Source of the DNA: Pseudomicrostroma phylloplanum
Taxonomy: Eukaryota > Basidiomycota > Exobasidiomycetes > Microstromatales
Direction of reading: 5' to 3'
DNA length: 64,000 nucleotides
NCBI GenBank assembly: GCA_039545275.1
Contig: BCHS01000012.1
Coordinates: forward strand, 186,001 to 250,000
Shown here: positions 44,849 through 56,500 of the stretch, piece by piece
How the letters are laid out: each line of letters starts with the position of its first letter
Position numbering within the stretch: position 1 is the first letter of the stretch
Position numbers and translations under genes: made by a program
Notes under the pieces: generated by a model
Databases searched by the model: none
What the model saw: only the letters and a program-made list of their open reading frames with translations
What the model was told of the DNA's origin: nothing

Positions 44849-46459
44849 ATGGCTGCTGAACCGAATGCCTCATCGTCATCCTCGAGGGCAGAGCATACGG
44901 TGGACACTTTCCGTCCCCTTTTGAAGCAGCTCATCCTCTCCCAGCCTCTCCCGATACCCAACGTCTCTTCGTCCTCTTTCTCCTCTTCAAGTGCTCGTCC
45001 GCTCGCCCCAGCCCTTTGTTCCTCAGAGCTAGACAGTCTCTTCGACCACCTCTCCGACCCAGCTTTCACCTCCGATCCGGCGCATCACGCCCAGCTTGGC
45101 GCCTGTCTCACCGGTCTGCGGCTAGGAGGCGTAGATGCACAGGCGGAAACGCTCGCGATTGCCAGCCAGCGCTTTCTGGGAAAGTGCATCGAGGTCGACT
45201 CGAATGACGAGGAGAGCTGGAACATCAGAAGGGAAGAGGTGCAGAGGAGGCTGAGAGAGGAGGGAGGATGGGAAGAGAGTGGACTGCTGAGCGAGGCTTA
45301 TAGAGGGACAGTTGATCTGGTGGGGACAGGAGGGGATGGGCAGGACACCTTCAACGTGTCTACCACGGCTGCCATTGTTGCCAGTGGAGTACCGGGCGTG
45401 AGAGTGTGCAAGGTGAGTCGCAACTCAGGCGCCAATGATTCATACCAAGCGCCAGAGCTGAACATCTTGACAATCCCTTGCACTCGTATCAGCACGGCGC
45501 CAAGGCCTCCTCCTCTACCTCGGGCTCAGCAGACTTGCTTCTCTCGCTCGGCATCCCCCTCCTCTCCCTCACACCCAGCATCATCTCCAATCTCCTCCCC
45601 AACTCCTCCTTCGTCTTCCTCTTCGCCCAGCTCTTCCACCCAGCTCTCGCCCCCCTCGGACCTATCCGCCGAGCCCTCGGACACCCCACCATCTTCAATG
45701 TCCTTGGTCCGCTGATCAACCCGGCGCGTCCGGCGAGGTGTATCCTGGGAGTGCATTCGCCGTACTTGGGCGAAATCTTTGCTGAGGCACTCAAGAGGAG
45801 AGGTTGTGAGAGGGCGTGGATTGTTTGTGGGAAGGAGGGACTGGACGAGATTAGCATAGAGGGCGAGACGGACGTGAGTTGCAGAGCTCTCGCAGTATGA
45901 GTCGACTTCGAAAGAGTAGAGCTGACTTGCCGCTGTTCGTCCTGCTCTGCTTGCTTGCTTATTATAGGTCTGGGAGCTCGACGCTGGCAAGATCAAGCAT
46001 TTTGTTGTCTCGCCCCTCAAGTCTTTCGGCATCCCTGCCCACCCGCTCAAGGCCGTCGCCTCCTACACCTCGGCCGAGAACGCAGCCATCGTCCTACACA
46101 TGGTGCAGCCAGGGCAAGAGGCCTCGGTGAGCTCCTCCTCTGCACCTCTGAGCGAACCACTCGGCGTGCATCCCTCCTCAGACTCAGCAGGGGACGAAGC
46201 TACTCGCGCTCTCCTCTCGGGTTCCCAGTCCCTCCCTCCCATCCCAGCAGGAGCAGACATCCGCGCCATCCTGGACTATACCCTCCTGCAGTCCTCAGCA
46301 CTCCTCTACGTCGGCGGCTATGCCCGCACACTGAAGGAGGCCGTCTCCCTTGCGCGCAAGTCCCTGAACGGAGGAGGGGCGCTCCGCTCCCTTGAGGCTT
46401 TTAGGAGGGAGGCGACTAGGGAGGTGCAGCTGACGGCGGCGGCGGTGAATTCTGCGTAA
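44849..46459 (+). CDS. TRP4: Anthranilate phosphoribosyltransferase
   Basis: Second step of tryptophan synthesis: anthranilate + PRPP to phosphoribosyl-anthranilate, cytosolic. Exons 44849..45412, 45493..45873 and 45968..46459 give 478 aa, longer than the roughly 340-380 aa typical. The PRPP-binding DLVGTGGDGQDTFNVST sits near residue 155. The splice joins VRVCK-HGAKASSSTSGSADLL, the anthranilate/Mg region. IFNVLGPLINPARP and LGVHSPYLGEIFAEAL follow. Exon 3 begins VWELDAGKI and carries a Ser-rich insertion (about 365-400) before GADIRAILDYTLLQSSALLYVGG. The N-terminal 35 residues and the Ser-rich SSSSFSSSSARP loop are additional. ATG 44849 is the first Met in frame. Confidence 0.93.
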
Positions 46460-46737
46460 AGGTAGGAGGACAGGAAGAGGGTAGGAAAGAAGGGCGCAGA
46501 TGCGTAGGGGATCTCTGTTGGACTGGTGGGAGTCGTCAAGGCTTGCTAGGCGCTAGAGCCTCCTGAGTAGATAGGCGTTAGGAGGGCTTAGCTGCGGAGG
46601 AGATGCTGGGAGGTGGCATGAGACACTATAGACGGCGCAAGGAGTACAGCAATGCACGCAATGACATTATCGAATTCTCATATATACAGTACACGTCTCG
46701 AACTCCACTGCTTCCCCTTCTTCGCCCTCTGCCCCGC

Positions 46738-49700
46738 TCAAGAGCGGAAGAATTGCGCCGCGTCGTGCAGCCGATCAAAGACAACAGTAAGATAGCTACT
46801 CTGCTGCAGCAAATCATCAAAGAAGATCCTCGCATCCGAATCGCTCAAATCCAACCTAAACTTCTCCAACACCTTACCCACAGCTCGATCCGGCTCAACC
46901 TTAATATCACCCACGGGTGCATCCTGCATTAGTCCGATGAGGTTCAGGATGAGATTGGCGTTCTTACGGAGGATGCTAAAAGCTGTGAAGCAGAGTTGAC
47001 GGAAGCGGGCGTGGTTGGGTGAGGTGGGACCGCCCATGCAGTCGACCATTTCTTTTGAGACTTTTACGGGTGGGGGAAAGGGTTTGGGGTCGCGGTTGAG
47101 GATGTACCCGAAGTCGACTGGTGGGTGCGGGGAGGGAGAAGGTGAGAGGAGGTAAGGAGGAAGGTAATAATGGCGGTACGAGTCAGTTCGCGGCGACGAG
47201 GCAGGGGNGCATGCTGGTGTGCATCGACTCACCATGGAAGAAGCGTCCATCAGGAGCCAAGAGCAGGTTATCCAAGTGTCGATCACCTACGCCCAGCAGA
47301 TACGTGACGACGCAGTACCCTGCGCAGCTCCTCACAAATCGGTCCATCTTCTCCTCCTCCGTCCCCGCGCCTCCCCCAACTCTGAGATACTCATTGAGCG
47401 TGCCGTGCTCGTTCACGATATTCGCAATCGTCTTGCTCTTGACAAACTGCACCATGCCCTCCTTTGGAGCGGTGGCTAGAACCCTGTAGGGCGTGAGCTT
47501 CAGGTTGAGATTCTCGTTCAGGAGCAGTCGATCCATGAGTTGGAAGAGCTGCAGGACCAGCTGGTCCTGACGCAGGTCATCGCCCGATTTGAAGATGAGG
47601 GCATACTCCTCGACGGCTGGTGTGGATTGGTGAACGTCGCTGGTCTCGGTGGCCTCGGGAGCTGCAGCGATGGGCTCGGTCTCGAACCAGATCAGGAGAG
47701 GAAAGAGGTTGGACTTGAAGACGGTGCACTGCTCGGCCTTGATGTGTTTGGCGAGGATGGTGGGGTCGAGGGGCAGCGGCAGGCCTCCCGCCGGAGCCAA
47801 GGCGGCGCTACCGTGTTGGTCTGCCTCAGCAACATCCAGCAGGCCCATTCCCTTCTCATTCTTGACGGCCTCTTTCAGCTTCTCGATTTTCTTCAATCGG
47901 CCATCTTTACTCTGCCGTAGCCCTCTTGCCATCTCTCCCAGCTTATTCACCATCTGCTCCTGTCGACGGATGATAGACAAGTAACGCTGGCCTACCTCGC
48001 CAGCTTGATCGAGGCCTTTCTCAAGTCGACGTCGAATACGACGGTAGAGGATGCCCCACCGATCGTCCGCGCACTCGACGAAGAGGTACCAGTAGAAGGT
48101 GATGAGGAGGGAGAAGGTAGCGGGAGGAGTGGTGGCGGCGCGAGCTGATGCGAGCGCTCTGGCGACAAGGAGCTCTGTGAGTGGTCCTAGAGAAGGACTG
48201 CTCTTGCCGATAGTAGATGACTCTATCACGGCGGCAGAAGTGGCACTCTTCTGACTGGTTCCCGTCTGAGGTCTGCGGCTTGCGCCGCTGGAAGTAGAGC
48301 CCACTTCCTCGTCATCGTCCCTCTCATCGAGTTTGAGAGCCTGCACAAGCTGCAGTAGGTACAGAGAGATCTCGGCATCATCTCTCTCTGCCAATCGCTC
48401 GACGGCCCACTTCCTCACTGCTGTGTCCATCATCTTGCACGCCGGACCAAGCAGCTCGAGGACATCGCCGATTTCGACTGGAGTGGTGGTAATCGTCGTG
48501 CCATCGACGGCAGTCGTGGCTCCTCCTCCGCCCCAGAGAGGCAAGACTGTATCCACTGCCATCCTGCTCTCTACACGATCGTTCCAGCTGACCGCCTTGA
48601 GGAACTTGGTCAAGCCTCGAGGATTCTTGGTCAGATAGAAGCGGTATGTCCACAAAAGATCCGACTCCTTGTCTGTAAGCTCCCTTGTGGGCGGAGAAGA
48701 CAGAATGCTTTCGATCTCATCTCTGGCCTTCTTGTCTGGTTTGAGGTTGCGAGCTAGAGCTAGGTTGCCGATACCTGCTCCTCCTAGGCCTCCTGTAGAG
48801 CCTCCGAGACCTCGACGACGAGAGCGTTGCGCTCGTACGAGACGACGATGCTTCGCCTCAATAGGGTTCTCTCTTTGGGACTCTGGATCGGGCAGAGTGA
48901 ACAAAGACCGCTCGATTCTCTCTGCTGGCCGCACGAGGGTGCCCTGCGCGGTTGCGCTGCTGGTAGCGGCGGGGACGGGCTGTGGTGTGTTTGCCGCATT
49001 CGCCAAGGCCGCTGCCGTAGAGGAGCTGGCCCCCGAAGGACCTGAAAGGGGCCTCCCCGCTCCTCTACCGCCCTGGAAGAGATGATGAGGAGCTAAGCTG
49101 CTCGAGGGGTCCGATGAGATCTCCTCCTCGCACCAGACAATGGGCCATTCGAAGCGCGGTAGGTCGATGTAGAGCCACAGCTCGTCTCGGAGGTTCTCTG
49201 ACTCCTTTGCGTGGACGCCTTCTATCACACGATACGTCTGCTTGTCGAGCCATTTGAGGTGAGGGAGGTCTGATCGCTCATGCCGCTTGATCAGCTATCA
49301 GAGCGGGAGGGGGCAAAAGGACGAAATGAGTGTACAGTCCTGCCGTGGCTCACAATGGGTCCCGGAGCTCACCTTTTCCAGCCTGCTCATCTCACTCATG
49401 CCATCCTTGCCTTCTTCTCCGCCCTCGCCAAGCTTTCCCTTGCTGCTCGTCTCGCTGTTGACGGTGCCATCTGCCTTGACGCCCAAGTGCACGAAGCAGC
49501 GATGCTGAGCCTTCTTCAGAGTACCCTTCTTGCCAAAGAGCCTCAAAGTCGTCCCGCCGATGACTCGATCTTCTTTCCGGTCATCACCTTGCACGTCTGG
49601 ACTCAGCCCTCTAGAGTCCCAGATGGTGATGCCGAGCTGAGCGTCTAGGGGCAGCTGCCTGACGGGGAATCCAAAGTCGATGGTGGTGTTCCAGACCCAT

Positions 49701-49960
49701 GCCTTTTTGAAAGCCTTGAAGGGGGTACGATGGACAGGCGTGAGAGGCTTGTTGGCAGAGTAGAGGCGCAAAGTGAGATAGAACGGTGGGTATGGCTCGA
49801 TGTTGGTCCCCCATCCTTTGTGTGAAGGTGATTCGAGGAGCTCGATGAGAGAGGAGCGCTGCAGATTGCCTTGGAGAGAGTTGACGCGGATGGAGAAGGA
49901 CAGCGACGATGGCAGGTCGGTCAGTTTCACAAAGGAGTAGAACTCTTGCGAAGGATCCAT
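46738..49960 (-). CDS. VPS34: Phosphatidylinositol 3-kinase Vps34
   Basis: Class III PI3-kinase making PI3P on endosomes and autophagosomes. Exons 49960..49373, 49294..47233 and 47117..46738 give 1009 aa (usual about 880). The C2 domain is at about 20-180 (AWVWNTTIDFGFPVRQLPLDAQLGI). The linker RLEK-LIKRHERSDLPHLKWLD crosses intron 1. A low-complexity insertion (about 255-330) precedes the helical PIK domain. The kinase core has YALIFKSGDDLRQDQLVLQ, VGDRHLDNLLL (catalytic loop) and VDFGYILNRDPKPFPP (DFG, spliced from FFH), ending in a Vps34-type C-terminal helix. The second intron (115 nt) contains an ambiguous base at 47208. In intron 1 two acceptors 9 nt apart are both in frame; the upstream one was preferred because it restores LIKRHER. 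Confidence 0.95.
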
Positions 49961-50170
49961 GGCGTGGACCTATGAAGGGTGTTGTTCCCCCTGTGAGCTC
50001 AGAAGCCAGCCGTGGTATGAGAGAGATGGTATCGTGAGAGGGTGAAGGCACCAGGGGGGCGTCTCACTCCACAGCCTCCTCGTCGTTGCTGCAGAGTGGC
50101 CCATGCATTTTCCGCCTTTCCGCTTCTTCCTTCCTGGCAATTGTGTCTACCCATTCACCATTGCCTTGCC
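49961..50170. promoter_or_regulatory. Divergent VPS34/HCS1-like promoter
   Basis: A 210-nt region between the two divergent start codons, short enough to be a shared bidirectional promoter. Confidence 0.6.
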
Positions 50171-53045
50171 ATGGCCTCGTCCGCAGAAGCTGATGGTGCG
50201 AAAGGGAAGCTGCTACATCCTCATCCCCCTACGCCTCTACAGCTGCAAGCATGGCTGCAACGACACCTCACCTTGCTGCAGCGGGAGCGCTCAGCCGAGC
50301 TCGAAGAGTCGCACCTCCTCCTCTCTTCCGTCTCTCCACGCGTGCTAGAGGCAAATGGGCTGGCCCTCTGCAGGCTGGGCGTCCTCAATACTTCCATCGG
50401 AATGGGCGGGAAGTCTCTCGTTGAGCTTCATAGGCCCACTGCCTATCATACTGAGCCTGCTTTCCCACCCAATGGCTTCAGGAGCGGAGATGTCGTCGTC
50501 ATTGTTGATGAAGCTGGAAGCAGCGATGGAGATGACAAGAAAAAGAAGAAAGCAGGCGCATCGAGAGACAAGGCGGACTCGAGTGAGAACACGGGAATCG
50601 ATGGCGTGGTAGTGAGAGTGGCAGAGACAAAGATTACCATAGCCATTGGCAAGCGGAAACGCAAGGGAGGCGACGACGGCGAGGAAGAGCCCTTGCCAGC
50701 GAGGTGCAGGGTGGTCAAGGTCGCAAACGAGGTGACATGGGAGAGGTGAGTCGCAACAAAGAGATCGCATGACTAACAAGTGGTGCCTTGTGCTGACGTA
50801 AAGCTGTGCACCTCTTCAACCCAGGATGGAGAAGAACTTGGTCCGTCTGGCTAGCAAGCTAGCTATGCCTGTACGGACTAGTCGGGGTATCCGTGGAGGC
50901 GACCAGTCCTCGTCACTGGACGGCGACTCCTCCTCTGACGATGACGCTGGCCCTACAAGACCCAGCAAATCGGGCACTCTTATTGCACAGAGCTCGACTG
51001 CATTGCCTGTTCCACCTTCGAGCCTTCCGCACCTGCCTCACTTGCTGAAATGCCTGGTAGGCATACGTCCGCCCACTCGTCTTCCAGCGAATCTCCCGGC
51101 ACCGCCACTGCCCTTGTTCAACAAGGGCCTGAACGACTCTCAGACCGCCGCATTGTCTCGGGCGCTGACAGCTCCGGAAGTGCATCTCATCCATGGGCCT
51201 CCAGGAACAGGAAAGACTACGGTCCTCGTTGAGCTTATACTGCAGCTAGTGCTTGGCAGAGGTGAAAGAGTCCTCGTTGCCGGAAGCAGCAATCTGGCCG
51301 TCGACAATCTCGCCGCAAAGCTCCTTCAGTACCGCAAAGGAAGAGAAAAGGATCTTCGAGCAGTGCGAGTAGGTCACCCAGCTCGTATCCTGCCTGTACT
51401 CCAGAACCACACGCTGGACCATCTCTCGGCCTCTTCTGACTCTGGTCAGCTTTTGTCGGATACGAGGTCAGAGCTCCAGGCAGCTTACAGCTCACTTTCC
51501 GCCGGTACCCGAGCTGCGACTGCCGACAAGCCGGCAGCGGGCAATAAGTCTACATCTCGTCGAGGCACGAGCTCGGCGAGTAACAAGAGGCTCACTGGGT
51601 CAGAGCGTAAGAAGGCTTGGGAGGAGGTACGAGCTCTGCGTGGCGAGCTCAAGTCGAGGGAGAGGGGTCTCTTCACCACTACTTTGGCCGAAGCAAATAT
51701 TGTCCTGTCCACATTGCATGGAGCAAGCGGTGGAGTCCTCGAGCGCAGTCTGAGAGGTAGCAAGGATAAAGAGGTCAAGAAGTTCGATACTGTCATCATC
51801 GACGAAGCATGTCAAGCTCTGGAAGCTAGCAGTTGGGGAGCGATTCTGGACAAGTTCACCGACGATACCAATGCGGGAAGACTTATCCTGGCAGGTGATG
51901 ATAAGCAGCTCGGACCGGTCGTGAAGAGCGAGGATGGCTCAAAGCAGGGCAAGAAGACGGAGAAGAAGGGCAAAGCAAAGACGGGCAGCAGCAAGAAGGA
52001 TGTATCTCCGGCAGCAGCTTCTCAATCCAGCAGCACAACAAAGCCCACGGGCAGCACCGCCAACGATAAGGAAGACAGTCAAGAGGCTGATCTGGAAGAC
52101 AAGACCGCCAGTCTGCAGCTGCAAGACAATGTGAGCGACGACGACGGGGACTCGACAGGTACTTCTGACGAGCGTCCAGACGGGGACACTCCGGAAGGCG
52201 ATGCTATGCTCGAACAGCCCACAGTCGCTTCGAAAGAGCAACCCCGCCCCACATTGCGGCCTCCTCGATCCCTCTCAACGACCCTCTTCACGCGCCTCAT
52301 CTCTCTGTACGGCTCCTCTTCCGCACTCAAGTCTCTCCTCACGATCCAATATCGCATGAATTCGCAGATCATGGAGTACCCCAATCAAGCCATGTATCGC
52401 GGACAGCTCGTTGCGCACGAGAGCTGCAGAGATGGCTGGATTGGGGATGGTTCCGTCGGGGAGTGGAAGGGCGAGGAGGAAGATAAGGAGGAAATCAAGG
52501 GCGGGAGAGTCGTGTTCTATGATACGGCCGGGAGTGAGATGTACGAGAACGCTGCTGAAGAGGAGGACGGCACAACCACAGGCTCAGGAGGCAAGAAGTC
52601 CTCAAAGGGTCTACGGACAGACTCCAAGTCGAACTCTCACGAAGTCTCCGTCCTGCAGTCTCACCTGGAGTTACTCATTGCTGCCGGCATCCCAACATCG
52701 GCCGTGACGATCCTCGCGCCCTACTCTGCGCAGATCAGCCTCATCTCCAGCACTCTCTCCTCCTCTCTCACCCCGGAGGACTTTTCCCAGCTAGAAATCG
52801 GGACAATCGACGCTCTCCAAGGCCGTGAAAAGGACGTGGTCATGATCTCCCTCACTCGAAGCAACGAGGAAGGGGAAGTTGGGTTCTTGAAGGAGATAAG
52901 GAGGTTGAATGTCGCGATGACGAGGGCGAAGAGACAGTTGGTCGTGGTGGGGGATAGTGAGACGGTGGGTAAAGGGGGAAAGTACTTGAGGGAGTGGATG
53001 GAGTGGCTTGAGGGGAATGCGGTAGTGGAGCCGATCTTGCCGTAG
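50171..53045 (+). CDS. HCS1: SF1 DNA helicase, IGHMBP2/Hcs1 type
   Basis: Upf1-like superfamily 1 helicase related to yeast Hcs1 (DNA polymerase alpha-associated helicase A) and IGHMBP2. Exons 50171..50745 and 50825..53045 (79-nt intron) give 931 aa. The N-terminal OB-like domain has CRLGVLNTSIGMGGKSL and FRSGDVVVIVDE. Helicase motifs run in order: Q motif LNDSQTAAL, Walker A HGPPGTGKTT, Ia AGSSNLAVDNLA, II VIIDEACQALE, III ILAGDDKQLGPV, IV QYRMNSQIMEYPN, V EIGTIDALQGREKDVV and VI LNVAMTRAKRQLVVVGD. About 110 low-complexity residues (roughly 560-670; Lys-rich then Asp/Ser-rich) are inserted between motifs III and IV. A second spacer occurs between about 745 and 790. Sen1 and Upf1 are less likely because flanking domains are absent. 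Confidence 0.9.
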
Positions 53046-53539
53046 GAGAGGGGTAGGGTGGGTCACACTCTTCCTGTCGATTGCCTTGGGTTATAATTCT
53101 GCAATTGTTCAACCGCGTACTCTTTCCTTTTTCCCTCCGAAAGCCGTCGGTCGTGCAATAACAAGAGGCCCAAAGCTCCTCAATACCTCCCTCGCACCTG
53201 GTTCTTCTGGGTGCCGATGAGTTATGCGATAGTGGATGGGTCACCAGATAGTGAATGAGTCACAGATGCGTATCTGCCGATAATAGAAGGAAAGAGTTTA
53301 GGATCCTTCTGTACAGAGGCATGTATAGATTCTTCCGTATCTCCCTAGCCATGCTGGTGTACGGGTCTAGAGCGGTCCCTGCACGGAGCTGCGCGCATGG
53401 GCCATCATCGACCTAATTGGCGGAAGCAGTGGCGGGTTTGTGCCTGGCATCAGATCAAATGCAACGACGTCTGAGAAGAAGGATACCATAAAGGTCCAAG
53501 ATAGCGGCCTTCCTCCCTTGCCCAGTCGAGTATTATGTC
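53046..53539. other. Intergenic: helicase 3' region and ABC transporter promoter
   Basis: 494 nt, no gene recognised. An ATG at 53535, out of frame, lies 5 nt before the chosen ABC start. Confidence 0.6.
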
Positions 53540-56500
53540 ATGTCTAAGCTCAACGAGATGCTCGCTCAGCCCCCGCTGGCAATCGGCGCGGCTGTACGCT
53601 ATCAGCGCTTCATCCCTGCGCTGACGCAGCCGAGCACCTCGACCTATGCCGCTCTGTCAAACGTTCTCTATCCAACGACATCAGCTACCTTTACAGTACA
53701 ATGGGTCTATCGAGCAGCACTCCTCCCAGCTCTTCTATGCTTGCTTCTAGCCCTATGGTGGACTGTTCGCAGTCGCTCAGGCCAGATCCGACTGCCCAAT
53801 GGCGATGCCGCCTCTCACTCCGACCGCGAGGCTGAGGAAGAAGGGTGCGCTGGCCCAGACAAGATCCAAGGAGAGATGGCAGCACAGCACAACGAACGGC
53901 TCATGGGACAGGTACTGGGACTACAAGACTACCACAAGATATTGAAGCAACGTCGCATATTCTTGGCGTGCCTGGTCTTGCTCGTCATTCTCATTGATCT
54001 GGGCGAGAATGGGCTGCGTTTTCTACGTCTCAGCGAAACACTGTCCCCGTCTGGCGAGGTGTCCCTCTCGGACGCTTTCCAGTGGGCTGTTGTACTGTCC
54101 CTCGCTGTCCTACCTCTGGGCGATGAGATCACACTTGCTAGATGGGCTTCGATCTTCACCTTGTCAACGATCGCTCTTCTATTGAAAGTCACTCATCTTT
54201 CGCTGTACCTGCAGCTAGCAGACGAGACTACTACGTCCCCGCAGACGGCTCCTTCCGTGCAAGCCCTCTCCATCTGCATCGCAACGCTAGCTTGGCTGGT
54301 GGCGGGCTCCACTCCATTGGGACCCAAAAGGATATACCAACGCTGCGACCCTAGGGGTAGCGATGAAGAGAAGGAGGAGCTGCTGCGCCCAGTCTACCCG
54401 GCAGATGATGGAGGTGAGGCCAGTCTCTTCTCGCGCATCCTCTTTGCTCATGCACGTCCAATTGCATCAGCTGCTCTGCGCAAGGGCTCACTGGGCACAG
54501 AAGACTTGCCAGGGGCCAGTGTATCATGGCGAGCTGAGAAAATCGCACGGGAGATGTCTGGAGTGTACCTAAAGGAGAGTGCGTCTTTGCGAGAAGCGCA
54601 GCAGGAGGCACTGGCCACGGGGAAAGTCCCAGCTCTGTCGCCCTGGCCTTTGGTGAGAGCGGTGTTCAAAGCAAACGTTCTACGAATTGCTCGAGGTCAC
54701 TTTCTCTCCATCTGTTGCAGTCTGATGAGATTTGCACCGATCCTCTGCATCAACCGCTTCCTGGCAACGCTAGAGGTACATTCGGCAGAGTCTCCAGACA
54801 TCTACGAGCGCATCAAGACAGCGGCGCCCTGGGCACTGGCCCTCTTCTTCTCTGCGGCTGCACTGGCGATTGTCAAGGAGTATTGCAACTATTGGATGAA
54901 CGTATGCGTCTATCTGCCGCTTCAGGGACAACTCTGCACGCTTCTGGTCGGAAAAGCCCTGCGCAAGAAGGATACCATCATGGTCTCAAATAGACAGCAG
55001 TCTGAAACGCCAGAAGATGGTGATGAAGCAGCAACAAAGGAGAAAGACGGAGACAAAGAAGAAGACGAAGAGTCTCGATGTCAAGTCTTGACTCTCCTTT
55101 CGACGGACGTGGAGCGCATCGCCAGCGTGGGATGGCAGACCGTCAGCCTGGCAACGACCCCCTTGGAGCTCCTCGTCGGCCTCTACTTCCTCTGGAAACT
55201 CCTAGGCGTGTCCGCCCTCTGTGGCATAGTCGCCAGCATCATCGCAGCCCCCTTGACCTACTACCTCGGTACAGTCAGTGCACAGCTCGAAGACCGCATC
55301 CAGTCTGCACGCGACAAGCGTGTGGGCGTCATCAGCGAGATGCTTCAAAGCATCAAGATGATCAAGTTCAATGCCTGGGAATCGCGAGCCAGAGAAAAGG
55401 TCGAGCAGGTCCGACAGGAGGAGTTGAGTGGCATTGCTGCTGAGTTCGCCATTGGACTCTTGATGTACGTCGTCACCTCTTTCTCGCTCGCGCTCATGGG
55501 TATAGCTGCCCTCGGACACTACACGCTCGTGCGAGGCGAGGCCCTCACGCCCAGTATAGCCTTCTCGGCCCTAGCCATCTTGGAGGGCCTCCAGTACACG
55601 ACTTCTGCCATCCCCGACGAGATCGTGACCATGTTGCAGGCTGCCGTCTCTTTCCTCCGCACAGCTCGGTATCTGCAGAGCGAAGAGATCAAACCACCGT
55701 CTGGCCAAGAGAGCTCATTGAATGGTCAGACGCCCTCTACGGTGGCTCTGTCTGGAGCGACAGTCACTTGGCCTGTCGATGAAATCGTCGAGGTCAAAGC
55801 CGGGACCGACCCTAGCGATGGCGCTGGTAAGGGGTCCTTCACTCTGAGAAATCTCAATGTGACTTTCACAGTCGGACAGCTGAATTTAGTGGTTGGAAGG
55901 CTCGGATCCGGCAAGAGTCTCCTGCTCAAGGCCCTACTCGGGGAAGCGCAGGTCCTCTCAGGTCTAGTCCTCTCGCCTCGATCAAGCCCCACAGCTCTCG
56001 CCGAAGATCGACTTCGTCTTGTCCAACCTTTCCAATCGTCGACGTGGCAAGACGCTTCCCGCGTAGCGTACGTCCCTCAAACGACTTACCTGCAGAGCGG
56101 TACGATCAGAGCAAATGTCCTCTTCGGTCTGCCCCTGTGGGAGAAGAGGTACCAGGAGACCTTGGACGCCTGTGGTCTGCGACCTGACGTGACCGCTTTT
56201 GAAGACGGCGACCTCACACTCGTTGGCGAAAACGGCGTGACGCTCAGTGGTGGTCAAAAGGCCCGAGTGTCTCTCGCCCGCGCCATCTACTCGCGTGCAT
56301 CGACCTTGCTCCTGGACGACTGCCTCTCCGCCGTCGACGCAGAGACGGCAGCGCACATCTCTGCCAAGCTCTTCAAAGGACCACTCTGCAGCGGTCGTAC
56401 GGTCATACTCGTCTCGCACCAGGTGCAGCTCATTGCACCTGCTGCAGCCAAGGTCGTCGTCGTAGATGAGGGAAGTGTCGCTTTCGATGGTGATAGCCAG

